NCBI RefSeq assembly: GCF_019925205.1
Contig: NC_083568.1
Coordinates: 7,872,393-7,936,392, forward strand
From: Metopolophium dirhodum
Taxonomy: Eukaryota; Arthropoda; Insecta; Hemiptera; Aphididae
Length of the DNA: 64,000 bases
Reading direction: 5' to 3'
Numbering within the stretch: position 1 is the first letter of the stretch; every line of letters starts with the position of its first letter. A program made the translations under genes and the position numbers. The notes beneath the pieces are model-generated. The model searched no databases and had not been told where the DNA came from. It worked only from the letters and a program-made list of their open reading frames with translations. Below are positions 35,901 through 47,760 of this stretch, piece by piece.

Positions 35901-37645
35901 ATTCTGAAGTTTATGTTGTATGTTGCGGGTATAAAGGGTTACAACATGTGGAACCTTGGATTCATACATATTTTACGACTATTGATCGCAGTATGTATTA
36001 TTAAAAACTACAAATATTGATTGTTACTTACTTGGGTTTTATTTTATCATTTTAGCTGTCTCTGATTTTTGTCTATTTCCATTGAAAGAATTGCCTAAAG
36101 ATTTCTTATCATCTATGTACAACTGCTCAAAATATTTTAGTGAGCTACAAATGCAAATTATTGAAAATAATATTGAACGATTTATTAAAAAAATTGAAAA
36201 TGATGCTAAAAATTTAACCGACCTACAATACTGGGTTGCTAAAACATATGCTAATAGATATAAAATAAAACCAATTGACCCTTCACAAGAAATAGTTGGT
36301 CAAAATATACTTCAGGTAAAAATAGAAAAAATAGATTAAAAAAATCTTAATTAAGTGTTAAAATGTGAATTCTATAAATACTAAATTGTTTTAAATTAAA
36401 TAGAGTCTTCAGTATGATTTGCCAAAAGTTTCATCTATGAAGTTAGTCATGGATTATTCATTTTCGGAGAAACAACGTAGGATAGAATGCCAAGCATCAG
36501 ATGAAGCAAAGTTACTTCAAGATGAAGTGAATATGTTTAAAGAATATCAATGGCAATACGACTCAACAGTTTTGTGGTTTACTGAAGAGGTTAATTTTAT
36601 CATTTCATTTTTTAGTGATATCATAGTATTAAAATAGTAAAAATATTCATTTCATGATAAAGTTATATTTATATTGTATACATTTTTAATTTGTTCACAT
36701 AGGATGCCAAAGTTGACTTGTCTGATTTTAATATTCAAATGGGTAAACCTGTATCTGTGATACGTAGCTCTAAGTTTTGTGTGGATACATTAATTGACTA
36801 TAGTAACCGAGCAAGATCATTATTTACTATTCCTATTGAGGACAGTATTAAGCGTAGAAAGTTAGTATTAAATTTCTTTTCTTTTACAACTTTACAAGTA
36901 AAATTATTATTCAAACTTTGATCTCAATATTAAATATTCTTCTATGTATTACAGTTATTTTTGGCTACAAATACCAAGACAAACTATTAATGGTCAGTTA
37001 ATTGTTTGCGACTTAACATCGATTTATATCAGTGATTGTATCAACAATAATAGAAAACAACATGATTCTGTGATTGCTATCTTAGAATCATTTGAAAAAC
37101 TTCAAACTTCTGATAGCTTATTATTAATTGGATATCCATTGCTTACTCAAGTGAATGTTGGTGTTTTCTTTATACTTCTTAATATGTTCCTAAAGGTATT
37201 TAAAATTTGCTGAAATAATAATTTTTTAATTCCGTTTTAGCTAAATATTTCTATTGCTATGTTTTATGTTCTAATGTAGACTGGTGTGATGAAACCTGAT
37301 AAAATGGGTCATGCTTTTGTGTTTTGTTCAAAAGTTAATGATACACATGTAGATGATTTAATAACTCTTTTAAAGAAATTAAAAGAGCATATTAAAGATC
37401 CCAGTATCACAGATATAGTTGAAAAACAAGAACAATCATTGATATCAATCTTTCCAATTAAGAAACTTATATGTAAGTTATATTTTTTTATAGCATTAAT
37501 TAAGAAATATGCTCACAATTTAAATAACTCTAAAATGTTAATTTATGTTTCAGTTCAACCTATTTATAAAGACATTGTTACTGTAAATTGTTTGCTTATA
37601 ATCAATGAAGTGAAGAAAACTGTCTGTTCTTATTTACAACAATAA
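32927..37645 (+). CDS. CMTR2: Cap-specific mRNA (nucleoside-2'-O-)-methyltransferase 2
   Basis: Transfers a methyl group from S-adenosylmethionine to the ribose of the second transcribed nucleotide of capped mRNA, making cap 2 (family knowledge; the fly orthologue is adrift). Eleven exons are 32927-33169, 34967-35287, 35351-35551, 35615-35726, 35778-35990, 36056-36315, 36404-36589, 36703-36860, 36955-37195, 37280-37472 and 37554-37645. Phases match throughout and give 739 residues, near the usual family size. The SAM-binding motif CEAPGGF is at 166-172. W-D-W-V-G-V-S-L-N-P-Y-x-E-G-N and FGKDHTGDI follow. TADGSMDC supplies the catalytic Asp259 and GGSFVVKMF the catalytic Lys299; their 40-residue spacing equals that in the human enzyme. 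The C-terminal half is a diverged second methyltransferase-like region. ATG 32939 is an alternative start with a good context. Three introns use GTT donors. Confidence 0.95.
33170..34966 (+). other. CMTR2 intron 1, no gene seen
   Basis: AT-rich intron of 1.8 kb. It holds one diverged copy of the AGAGGACGT...TCTTACA motif near 34173-34220; nothing else is recognised. Confidence 0.6.
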
Positions 37646-37796
37646 TGAATAATTTACCATCAGAAAACAATTAACTATTTATTATTTTCATTGTTTATAC
37701 ATAATGTTTTGTCGTATTTTAACCTCTAAGAAATATGGATATGTTGTGATAATTATTTTTTAAAATTATTACTACATAATATTAATATATTGTATT

Positions 37797-37802
37797 AATA
37801 AA
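37797..37802 (+). terminator. Candidate CMTR2 polyadenylation signal
   Basis: AATAAA about 150 bp after the stop codon. Confidence 0.45.
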
Positions 37803-39699
37803 TATATATATATTAATGATAATGTATCATTTACATTTTCTTTATTAATTATTTATACCTAACTTATTTTTTAAATATGCTCTAAAGTATGTTTGGGAAA
37901 TAATTAAAATACTATTATATTGACTATTATTTAACTATGAATACATTTTTTTATCTTTTGTAATGTACTAATCAAATTTAAATGGCTTATTGTGATTATA
38001 TTTGGAAAAGACTGATGGTTGAGATATTTTAAGTCATTAATTAATTATAGTATTAACATATTATATACATATAATTTGTCATAATAATTTAATATTATAT
38101 GTTTTATTATAAGTATATTGTATAAACATAATATCTTAATATAACTCAAAAATATAATTTGTTAACCATTAAAGAAATTATGAAAAAAACCAAAGCGAAT
38201 TTAGTTGCATTGTAATGCATTCCAGACTGTTTTTATGTTATATGAAATTGTTTTTTATTCTAATTTTTTTATAATATAAAATGTTATTCAATCAATTATG
38301 TTGAAAATTATTATTAAACATACTAAATAATATGATTGTTGTAATTGTACCTTGTATTATTAATGTTATTAAATTTATATTTTGAGCTATTAAATAATTT
38401 TTTGATGTTTTTTAAAACGTGTTATGTTTTATTTGATTCTTTTATCATCAACCGATTATGTATTTTTATTGTTTGAACTCTCTAAACAAAAAAATATAAA
38501 TACAAATATACAATAGATCAGTTTTTAATAATCATTTGATTGAAAATGAAGCTGAATAAACATTGTATAATATTAATCCGTAAAAAAAAAAAGGAAATTT
38601 CCTCTGATGTGTTAAATTTCAATTAAATAATAAATTGCATATGAAAAATGATTCTGAATGAAAAGATGGTTCAGACTACATTTCTAAGAATATTTTGTTA
38701 TATATTTATGCTGATATTAGTAATTTATTTTTAAACAATACGGTAGATTTAATGAATTTTACTAAAACTTATCACAAAACTATATTATTATAAATGATTA
38801 TAATATTTCTAGCTATGATTTACTTATAACTTATAAATCAATAATACCTACTTATCATAGAGTAGTGTACATTAGTGTACACAGTGTTCATGGTATAAAT
38901 ACTTAGCTTAAAATTAATCTAAAGATTTTGATACAATGTCATCGTGTACATTGTATATTAAACAATAATATACGTTAAGGCAAACAGTTTCAAATCCCTA
39001 CAAATGATATTTGTTTTCCAACATTTAAATTAGAAATGTGCTTATACTCCTGAGTATACTACTTCGTTAGTGCCAAAGTTAATTTTATTTTTTACTTAAT
39101 TATTGTTACATACCTATTGCCTACAGACCCGATGCCCAGTCTACCTAATACCTTTTAAGTGGAGTGGTCGTTTTATCTTATCCCTAATTCCCATTTCACA
39201 TAAGTCCATATAAGTTAAAATCTTAGTGAGAATTTGAAGGGGAAAACATTTGATTATTTTTATGTTACATCAGACACCATTGTGATTATTTAAGTAGGTA
39301 TTTAAAATTACATTAAAACTTGCGTTGGGATAATGTTACTAAATGTTATTAAATACAAATTAAAAAACATTGAATTTTAAAAAAAATTGTCTATAATAGA
39401 AGGCAGCAGGTCGACAACACTAAAAAAGTAAAAATCATACAGTAGGCATGGGCGGCATTTAAAGGGGAACAAGGGAGCAGTTGCCATCCCAGAAAAAACT
39501 TATCATTTTGCCCCCCTTGTAAGTTAAACATTATTTAAATAATTTTTAATTTTTATAAAATATTCATGTTAAAATTACTTTTGTACAATTATATAAGAGA
39601 ATTATTCCCTATGTTAAGTCAGATCAATATTATCAATATTTCCATAAATTAATATAAAAACATATTTAAGAGTAACTATGTGGATCAAGAACGCTTAAG
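37803..39699. other. Intergenic, no gene seen
   Basis: Very AT-rich DNA downstream of CMTR2. Near 39450 there is CATGGGCGGCATTTAAAGG, resembling one end of a hAT-like MITE, but no partner end was found. Confidence 0.5.
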
Positions 39700-39703
39700 C
39701 AAT

Positions 39704-40080
39704 ATTTCAGCCTATGATATTACTAAGTATATTTGATGATATAATTGTGAATAAAGTAATTTATATTATAATCTATTTATACGTGCAGGAACCTTGTTAC
39801 AATTAAATGATTAAATTTTAATTTTGATAATTAATGTCAAAATTTAATATTAAATGCTTATAAAAAAAAAAAATGTGCCCATGTATTTTTAATATTTTTC
39901 AACTGCTAGTGTAACAATATACCAGGAGACTTCTATTAAATTGTGAACATTTCATGTATAATGTATATACCTTAATTTGTTTTAGAGTTATACCAAACTC
40001 CAAAGTTGATTTTGTCAAAAACCGATTTGTGCAAAAATTCCCTTTTTTCCTTAATTTTTATGTTGTTTTTCCTAGCGCTT
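39704..40080 (+). repeat. Partial copy of the GATTCTGAGCG repeat family interior
   Basis: Runs in parallel with 59630-59960: CAGCCTATGATAT, GAATAAAGTAATTTATAT, GGAACCTTGTT, AATGCTTATAAA, TATTTTTAATATTT and CAACTGCTA. The frame at 40006-40242 begins inside it and is not supported as a gene. Confidence 0.65.
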
Positions 40081-40997
40081 TTGGAAACTTTATTCAAACA
40101 GAGCCAATTGTACCGCACCTTTGTTGAACATCATTCACCAAAAATTTGGCTTGGAACACTGTATATTATAAATTATAATATTACACTGTACCTATATTGT
40201 TTACTACAAAATATGTCAACTGTCTTGTTAAATAAATGCTAGTACATAAAGCACACCATTTAATGTTATTTTTAATTGAAATTAGGTACCCGCTTGACCA
40301 TTCAATTTGAATATGAAAAAATACAATAAAATTATTATTATAAACCAATGATTTAAATTAGAAAAATGTTTATACTACTGCAAGTAGATAATTATTGAAT
40401 AAATGTAAAAAAATAACAAACAAAATACAGTCAATTAAAAAGTTCTTTTTACAATTCCATACGCCTATAACCAGTGGTTTTAATATTTTTAATGTTTCAA
40501 ATTTTCAATTATGTTATCAATGTCAATAATCCCTGTTCAATACCTATTACTAACATTGAAGTAATTTGCTTCTAAATTTTGTTTTGATAAAACTCAATTT
40601 CGAAAAAATATCTTTCACATGATCAACTATTGTAACTGGGATAGTTACAAATTCTTTTAAAACTTGATATATTTTTTTTAATATGGTCTCTCCCAGAGTC
40701 AGCCAACTTCTTTATACAATCTTCACGTGTATTTTTTTGTCTTAACTAATTGGATAATTTACTTTAAGTAAACGAATCGCAGCGTCTAGATCGTTTAAAT
40801 TCAATTCAAATATCTCGGACGATCCAATTTTTTTTCGTCTTCTCATTAGGATAATTTGTATTCAGGTATTCCTTATTACAATATTATATTATACCTAGTT
40901 TACAAGTTCACAACTTTTATACAGCCGTATAAATATATTATAGTATGTACAAAATTGAAAAAATTGATGAAAAATATTAGTAATTCTTCATTCAAAC

Positions 40998-41150
40998 ACC
41001 GACGCATACCGACGCTGGTTCAACCCTCGGTTCATTGGTGGCATTTTTCTTCAGGCAAGTCACGGTGTCCGGAGAGAAGTGCCGCCATTCCCCACCCGGG
41101 CATGGCAGATACCCACGGGTGCCCACTAAAAAATCTGCCAAAACTACACA
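40998..41150 (+). mobile_element. tRNA-derived SINE, 5'-truncated copy
   Basis: Begins near the B box (GGTTCAACCCTC), then GCAAGTCACGGTGTCCGGAG, CCACCCGGGCATGGCAGATA and GGGTGCCCA, all shared with the 60578-60878 copy. The 3' part and the A tail are missing. Confidence 0.78.
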
Positions 41151-41490
41151 CTCGTAATGTACCTATTTTTCGTATTATAACTTGAAAGTCAGTTTTGTTG
41201 TATTGATTATTATCGAATCACGATTAAATGTACAAAAAAAAAATGTATTACCTAGTTATGATTTTACGTTTTAGAACTATGGAGACGATGAAAGCCGAAA
41301 GTTGACCATCCCGCAAATCGTAACCAATGTTACTCCGGGATTAAAAGGGAAAGTAATCGGAAACTTAATACGATTGCCCAAGATATAGACATGCCAATTC
41401 TAATACTTTTCATGAAGTAACGTATACCTAATATATTTTTATTATATCGTAAATGTTCTTCGATTAAACTGAGACTCGTAATGTACCTAC

Positions 41491-41580
41491 AGTGAAACCT
41501 CGATAACTCGAACTTTAGTTATAAGTCGAATTTTCGAAAACTTGAAGGAATATCTTCGCCATTTATTTCAATAAGTACAC
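41491..41580 (+). mobile_element. Terminus of a pogo/Tigger-like DNA transposon
   Basis: CAGTGAAACCTCGATAACTC then GAA, preceded by TA, matches the pogo/Tigger terminal consensus. I found no matching inverted end within the window, so it is probably truncated. Confidence 0.55.
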
Positions 41581-41962
41581 AAATTTTTTTTTTCAAATAT
41601 GATAAATTCTAAATAAAGACGATATTTTCTAATACACAGGTCTTATGCCTGTGGCGATATAAACTTTTTTCTTTTTAAAAAGAGAAACACGTTTTAGTCT
41701 GTAATAAATTAAGCACATCATTGATCCGTTATATTATTACAATTTAAACGATTCAATTTTTGTATGAGTTTAGACTTTTGAGTAGTGACGTGCGAGTTCG
41801 ATGGTTCCAATAGATTACTAGATACTATAGACACTGGTAGTGACGATGGAACGACAAATGGGCGTCGTGGACAGAAAGTTGCTGGAAGGTACCTGCGACC
41901 CGCCTATATTCAGAAAAATCGTCACCTACTCGTATAATAAATGTCGGTGCTATTCAAACGAA

Positions 41963-41991
41963 TTTTTTTTTTTTTGGGGGGGGGGGGGGGG
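41963..41991 (+). repeat. Homopolymer junction T13-G16
   Basis: Thirteen T are followed directly by sixteen G. The exact length may be affected by sequencing error. Confidence 0.85.
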
Positions 41992-44485
41992 AAAGCCACG
42001 GGAAATTAAACTAACTTATTAATCTATAAAAATGAATTATATCATTATTTTTTTAGTACTTAATTGATTCGAATATTATATCAAAGATTTATTTTGAAAC
42101 AAACCCAAAAGTTATAATAAGTGAAAAATATAGCGAACGACTAAAAAAGTGTTACATTTGTAATTTTATGGTGAAATGGTGAATACAGGCATCCTATATA
42201 CTAATTTATTAACTTAAGAGTCGTAGGCAAAGGGTAGATTCAATTTAAATGTATCTATACAGTGTTTCAACTTTCAATACTTCAGTGTTATATAGTTAAT
42301 TGATTTAGAATATAATTTTGTTCAATGGAAATTATTAACTCCTATAAAAATAATAGGAAATTGTGTTGAACGATATATGTATGAATTAAGCACATGTTTT
42401 CTGTTGCTTTTTTTCCTATTACCTAATTCTAATGATATTTATTTATGATTTACAAGGACTTAACCCTTGAATACTAAATACAATTTAAGTTACAACAAGT
42501 ACCTATAGTAAAGCATAGTAAAATAAACAACATTGGATATACCTACCTAATTGTTTTTAAACAACATAATGTATGATGTCAAGTTTAGTTTTAATTTGTA
42601 TTAAAAACACATTTAGAATTTAAGAATACGTTTGAGTAGATTAGTTAAAATTGTTATAATAAAATATCTTAAAATGTTATCCAGTAATAAATTAAAATAT
42701 ATTATAATACAAATGTTGGTTAGGTTACAACTTACAATAGAAAACAAAAAATGGCAAGGACAGTTATACTATATTCATTGTGTTTTGAAAATCTGATCCT
42801 AAAATATAAACTCTGAAGTATATAGATATTTATATTATATTGTATACTATCTGTATAAGAGTAATATAATTGACACCGGGCATCACGTGAACACTGCAGT
42901 GGAATGTCAACCAACAACCACCAACACAACCCATCACCGATTTAAATCATCTTACAATAAATACATTTCGTCACAATTTAAATTAGAAGATTATTTTTTA
43001 ATAATTTAAAAATGTGTTCATTGTTATTGTCAATTTAAATTTAATTTCGCAAAAAATCAATTAATATCAAATTATTATACTATTATACATTTTACTACAT
43101 TTATAACGAATACTATTAATTTAAAGAACCATAAAGTCTTTTTATTTTTTTTTCGACATTGCTGACTAGCAGATAAAAAGGTGCAAAACCATTTTTGTCG
43201 CAGCTAATTGAAGTCCTTGGGTTAGATTTTTAAGACTTCAACTGCATGGTCATTGGCTGGTTTTTACTGTGAATAATATTCCACACCATTTGTTTTAACT
43301 TGCATTTCACTGTGTCATACGAGTGGTTCAAAAATAAATCTTAAAATGAAGTTGGTTTATTTTGGATACTCGGCAACCCCATTCGGGTTGTTTGGGGGCT
43401 ACGGGTGGTACGTGTTTTTTATGAGAGGCAGATATCGTCACAAAGAACTCAGGTGGTCACCCATCTGGGAGCCTGCTCGACCGCTGCACACATTACTAAA
43501 TTAGTGACTGCGTCCAATCATCGCACTTCACCAGGTCACCATAAAATGAACTCTAATAGTCTAACACCAACCACGTTAAATTATATATTATGTATATATA
43601 TATTTAGCAGTTTAAATTCTTGCCAAATGTATTATAATATGTAACATTTGACGTATTAACAAATTGTATATACAATATTACAATGCTTAATATAGTAAGA
43701 GTACTGAGTAGTAAAATTTATAATGGTACCTATATACAGATTAGTGTAAATTTAATTATTCGTTGGTTGTTGTCAAATCGATAAAATCAAATATTTATAT
43801 TAAAATATGTCATATTTAAAAGATGATTTAGAAATGATTTAATGTGGATAATTGTATATTTTAGAAAAGTAAGGTTTCAGAAATATAGTAAAAATATATT
43901 GGATTACGTTATGTTATTTGGTATTAGTAATACTTAAACAGTTAAACCATTTATTAGTCTTAGAAATAAACTAGGTAGGATCATAGTTAAATACAATTTT
44001 AATGTTTAGAAAACCATGTAAACATTCAAATTAATAATTATGTATATTCTTAAAACAAATCTACTATACAGAGTGTGACAGTATATAATATGAAAAAAAA
44101 GAAAATTAAATATGTCCATTTATGTTCAATTATTACCTAATAATCGCTAGGGATCAAATGTGTACAGGTTTTTAGGTATTTTTTCATTGCCCAACATTTT
44201 AAAAAACCCAAAATATATAGATCTATTAAAAAATTGAAATATACAAATAGGATGTATTATAATAATTAAAAAATATAAAATGTATAAAAAAAAGGATACT
44301 GGAAAAGTTGAACAAATCAAAGTATAATACTGCCGGTAGCTGATGCCATTATTAATTAAGAAAAATAAATCAATAAAGATATACTAATATTGTAAAATAT
44401 ATCAATTTTTTTGAACTTATACTACCTATGAAATAAAAAAATGTGCAATAGGACCAGAAGTTTTAAGTTTTAAGTAACTAGTACA
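41992..44485. other. Intergenic, mostly unassigned AT-rich DNA
   Basis: No gene recognised. A 5S-like fragment lies near 43390-43500. Frames in this interval lack family features and splice context. Confidence 0.5.
43385..43500 (-). repeat. 5S rRNA-like repeat fragment
   Basis: On the minus strand the sequence reads CAGATGGGTGACCACCTGAG and then GTTCTTTGTGACGATATCTG, again like the 5S internal control region followed by unrelated sequence. It is a diverged relative of the piece at 24178. Confidence 0.5.
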
Positions 44486-45355
44486 TCTATACTAATATAT
44501 AAAGCTGTAGAGTGTTTGAACACGCTAATCTCAGGAACTACTGGTTCGAATTGAAAAGTTATTTTTTTGTTGGAAGTCCATTCATGGAGGAAGGCTATAG
44601 GCTATATAACATCACGCTACGACCAATTAATAGAAGTGCTCAAACAGATTGAGATTCAGAGATTTACGATGGAAATATTTTTTTATAAATGGTTGCTATT
44701 GGTTATAGGAGAAATAATAAATAGAAATAATATTCATTTATTATTGGTTGCTATTGGTTAATCGAGCAGATCAGGTACAAGCATGCATCAAATCGAATTT
44801 TCGCACATTGCCTATACCAGGGTGGCTGAGTTGCACTTGCTGTAGTGAGTTACACCAAAAATGAGTTGAACAATCACAATTTTTTTGACATTTTTTATGA
44901 GCCACGAAGTGCGCAGGACCAGCTATATTATATATAAATTAATGTTTGTGTGCAGATCTCCGGGTAGAAGATAGGCTAATTTAAAAAGGGTTAAATTAGG
45001 TTTTTTTTATTTATCATATTTTAGTACGGTTAGGTTAGTTTAGTATTATGTATTAATTGATTATATAATATATCCACCGTATTATATCAAAATAAACTTG
45101 GTATAACATTGATATTTAAATAGTTAAATCATACACTTAGGTACGTACAAACAGCACTGGGTCCGCGATCTACCGTAGGTAGATTGCTCATCTGATAATA
45201 TACTGCTGCGAATCAGAATTTTTATTCCAGACAACAGAAATGTTAAGATACATTTTGAACACTATACACCGAATCTTAAATAACGAATTGAACAAAGTTT
45301 GAGTCATACAGAGTTGGTACATTTAACGGGCAACGAAGTGCACAGGATCAGCTAG
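44486..45355 (+). mobile_element. Helitron-derived element(s), probably two in tandem
   Basis: Starts A|TCTATACTAATATATAAAG and ends GATCAGCTAG|T, with the Helitron-style TC start, CTAG end and A/T host junction. A second end-like motif, GCGCAGGACCAGCTAT at about 44917-44932, followed by ATTATATATAAATTAATG, suggests a second element joined head-to-tail. The 3' ~180 bp (GATTGCTCATCTGATAATAT, CACCGAATCTTAAATAACG, AACAAAGTTTGAGTCATA) is shared with 51530-52150 and partly with 57371-57908. No Rep/helicase frame is present. Confidence 0.75.
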
Positions 45356-45599
45356 TAATATTATAATATAATACATAGGGGTCACCAATTAATTTTTTTG
45401 AAGGACAACATTAGAAATCTGGAAATTGTTGGCGGGCCATAAAAATTGCAGACGTCAGTAAAAACCAATGAACAAAAATGATGAATTCAATACTAAAACC
45501 TCCTTTTCGTTTTTTTTTTAATTATTGTCATTTAATAATTTTTTTGTCTCAATCAAAAACTTGAAAATTTACCCATATAAACCATAAGTCATAATAAAA

Positions 45600-45800
45600 G
45601 TTCAAAAGTAATGAACATATAAAGATTAAAGGGACACATTTTTTTATAAGCATTTTAAATTCAAATTTTGACAAAATCCATCATAATAGCGAACATGATC
45701 AAATTATTTTATATTAAAAAATTTATAATATAATGTTCAATTTTTATAGCTAAGAACAAAAAGTTCAAAACAGGGTTAAAATATTTATGAATATAAATTA
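45600..45800 (-). repeat. Fragment of the GATTCTGAGCG repeat family interior (reverse)
   Basis: TTTTTTTATAAGCATTTTAAATTCAAATTTTGACAAAATCC-like order parallels 12110-12160 and, in reverse, 59800-59830. Diverged and partial. Confidence 0.45.
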
Positions 45801-46933
45801 TACCTATTTAACTATTGCAAATAATAGGTAACAACTAGGCAACAAAAAACAGCGGTAAAACGGAAATATTTACAAGATACCTGCAGTTTTGAATTAAATT
45901 AATTTTGATGTTTTTGTTGTAATTAAAAAATAATTAGATAACCCTAATGTGTTAAAATCTTAATCAAATACATAAAGTACCTACCTACATTTTATATAGA
46001 CCTGATAGTATTATAATGTTTAAAATATTTTACATTTTGTAGAGTCTGCATAGGTAGATACCTATACTTAATAATTTATTATTATAGCAAAATTACATTA
46101 AAAATACATCCAAGACATTACCAAATAGGTATGTGATTTGTATTTATTAGATTTACCGAATTCGTTACCAAATGTATTAATTTATTTTTTCGATTATTTT
46201 GTTGTGTTTTTTTATGTATTATCATTTTTTTTATTATGTTTGCGTTTTTTTAATAAATTTATATATTATATTAGCACTATTATTTTATTGGCATCTTATA
46301 AAACCGGACTCGACCAGAAGAAGAATATGAGTTCTAATATTAGGATTTAAATTTTGAAAGGAATTTAGTCTCGCATACATTCAAACATAATACGCAACGA
46401 GCCCATGGCCTGTCGCCGATCAACTATTTAAGTAAAAGCTGTTTTTGAATAAATTTGGCTTATCAAATCTATCCTAAGTGTACCTATAATTGTATAGCTA
46501 ATTTTAATTACTGCGATCTAAATATACGACCTGCAGCCACATCTTAATTGGTTGACGGTAATGACGGAATATATCACTTCACGGGTGAAACTCAGCACGC
46601 TGAGTACTGTGTTGGCAGCTATTTTAATTCGTGGAAATATAATTCAATTAATTGAAAACATTACTTTGCTTTACGTTACTTTAAACTCTATATAATATAA
46701 ATACCGAACTTAAAAAAATTATTGGAGTAAACGATTTACTGTCGAAATATTAACATAATATAAATAAACTAATTCTATTCGATTAAACAGAGTAGGTAGA
46801 GGCACAATCGTCGTCAACAATAAAAACAATACTAGCCAACACAGTATAATATCAATTATAGACGACATAGAGTTCATACGTCATAACAATAATAAAAATG
46901 AATAATATGTATATAATGTCATAGAAGCAAGTA
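45801..46933. other. Intergenic, no gene seen
   Basis: AT-rich. A slightly GC-richer patch at 46390-46640 contains the inverted CTCAGC and GCTGAG. No family recognised. Confidence 0.45.
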
Positions 46934-47550
46934 GGTATATACAGTGGCGTATTTTGGGATTTTTTTGGGGGGATGTCCTGACTCCTGGCAATACTTTATC
47001 TCCACAAATATTAACATAATTTCATCACGGATTCATACCTGATTATAATACATCTTAATACCTTATATAAATGGTAATTTTTTAGTGAAAAAATCTTATG
47101 ATAGCTACTTAAATTTTTAATTATAATAAAATTATCACAGGAATAAAGTATAAACAATTTTACTGAATAAAATAAAACAAATCTAACACTTAAATGTACT
47201 GAGTATTTTTTCGTATTATATCGTTGGCTTTTGCTATAGTAATTAGTAGACAATAATAATTGTTGTAATCGAAGAAAGATAATAAGGCAATTAATTATTC
47301 TAAGATTTACGTAGTTCACCGTTTACTGGAAGTTCAAATAATATTTTTTTAATAACTAATACCTATTTTATGGTATTATAAGATGAAATATACCTACGCA
47401 TTGTTCAATTTTCAAAGCAGTTTTAAAATATTTCGTCATTCGCCAACAATATTTTGGGATACTTCAGTAATGAATAGAACTAGAAAAAAAAATTGGGGAG
47501 GGGTTTAACCCCTAAGACCACCCCCCCCTAAATACGCCAGTGGGTATATA
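46934..47550. mobile_element. 601-bp hAT-like element with exact 8-bp target duplication
   Basis: Body 46942-47542 lies between GGTATATA at 46934-46941 and 47543-47550. Ends are CAGTGGCGTATTTTGGG and, reverse-complemented, CACTGGCGTATTTAGGG, followed by inverted G-rich runs. It is non-coding; the frame at 47011-47319 is internal and unsupported. Confidence 0.88.
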
Positions 47551-47657
47551 CAATAATTGTATATTGTGTGGCAAGGGCTGGAAGTGAGCAATTTCAGTCA
47601 CGGGCGACGTGTGTAGCAAGCCGCATTAAACAAAATACTGAAATTGCCTTCCCTTTT

Positions 47658-47760
47658 AAAAAGGAACTCGTTCCCGTTCCTCGATCCTGTTGTTGAAAAG
47701 GAACATGTTCCCGTCCCTCGTTCCTGTTGGCTATTGCGAAAAAGAAAGATGTTCCCGTTC
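47658..47760 (+). repeat. Short tandem repeat, three units
   Basis: Units at 47658-47695, 47696-47738 and 47739-47760 (partial) share AAAAGGAAC, TGTTCCCGT, CCTCG and TCCTGTTG. Each unit also contains an internal inverted GGAAC/GTTCC. Confidence 0.7.
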
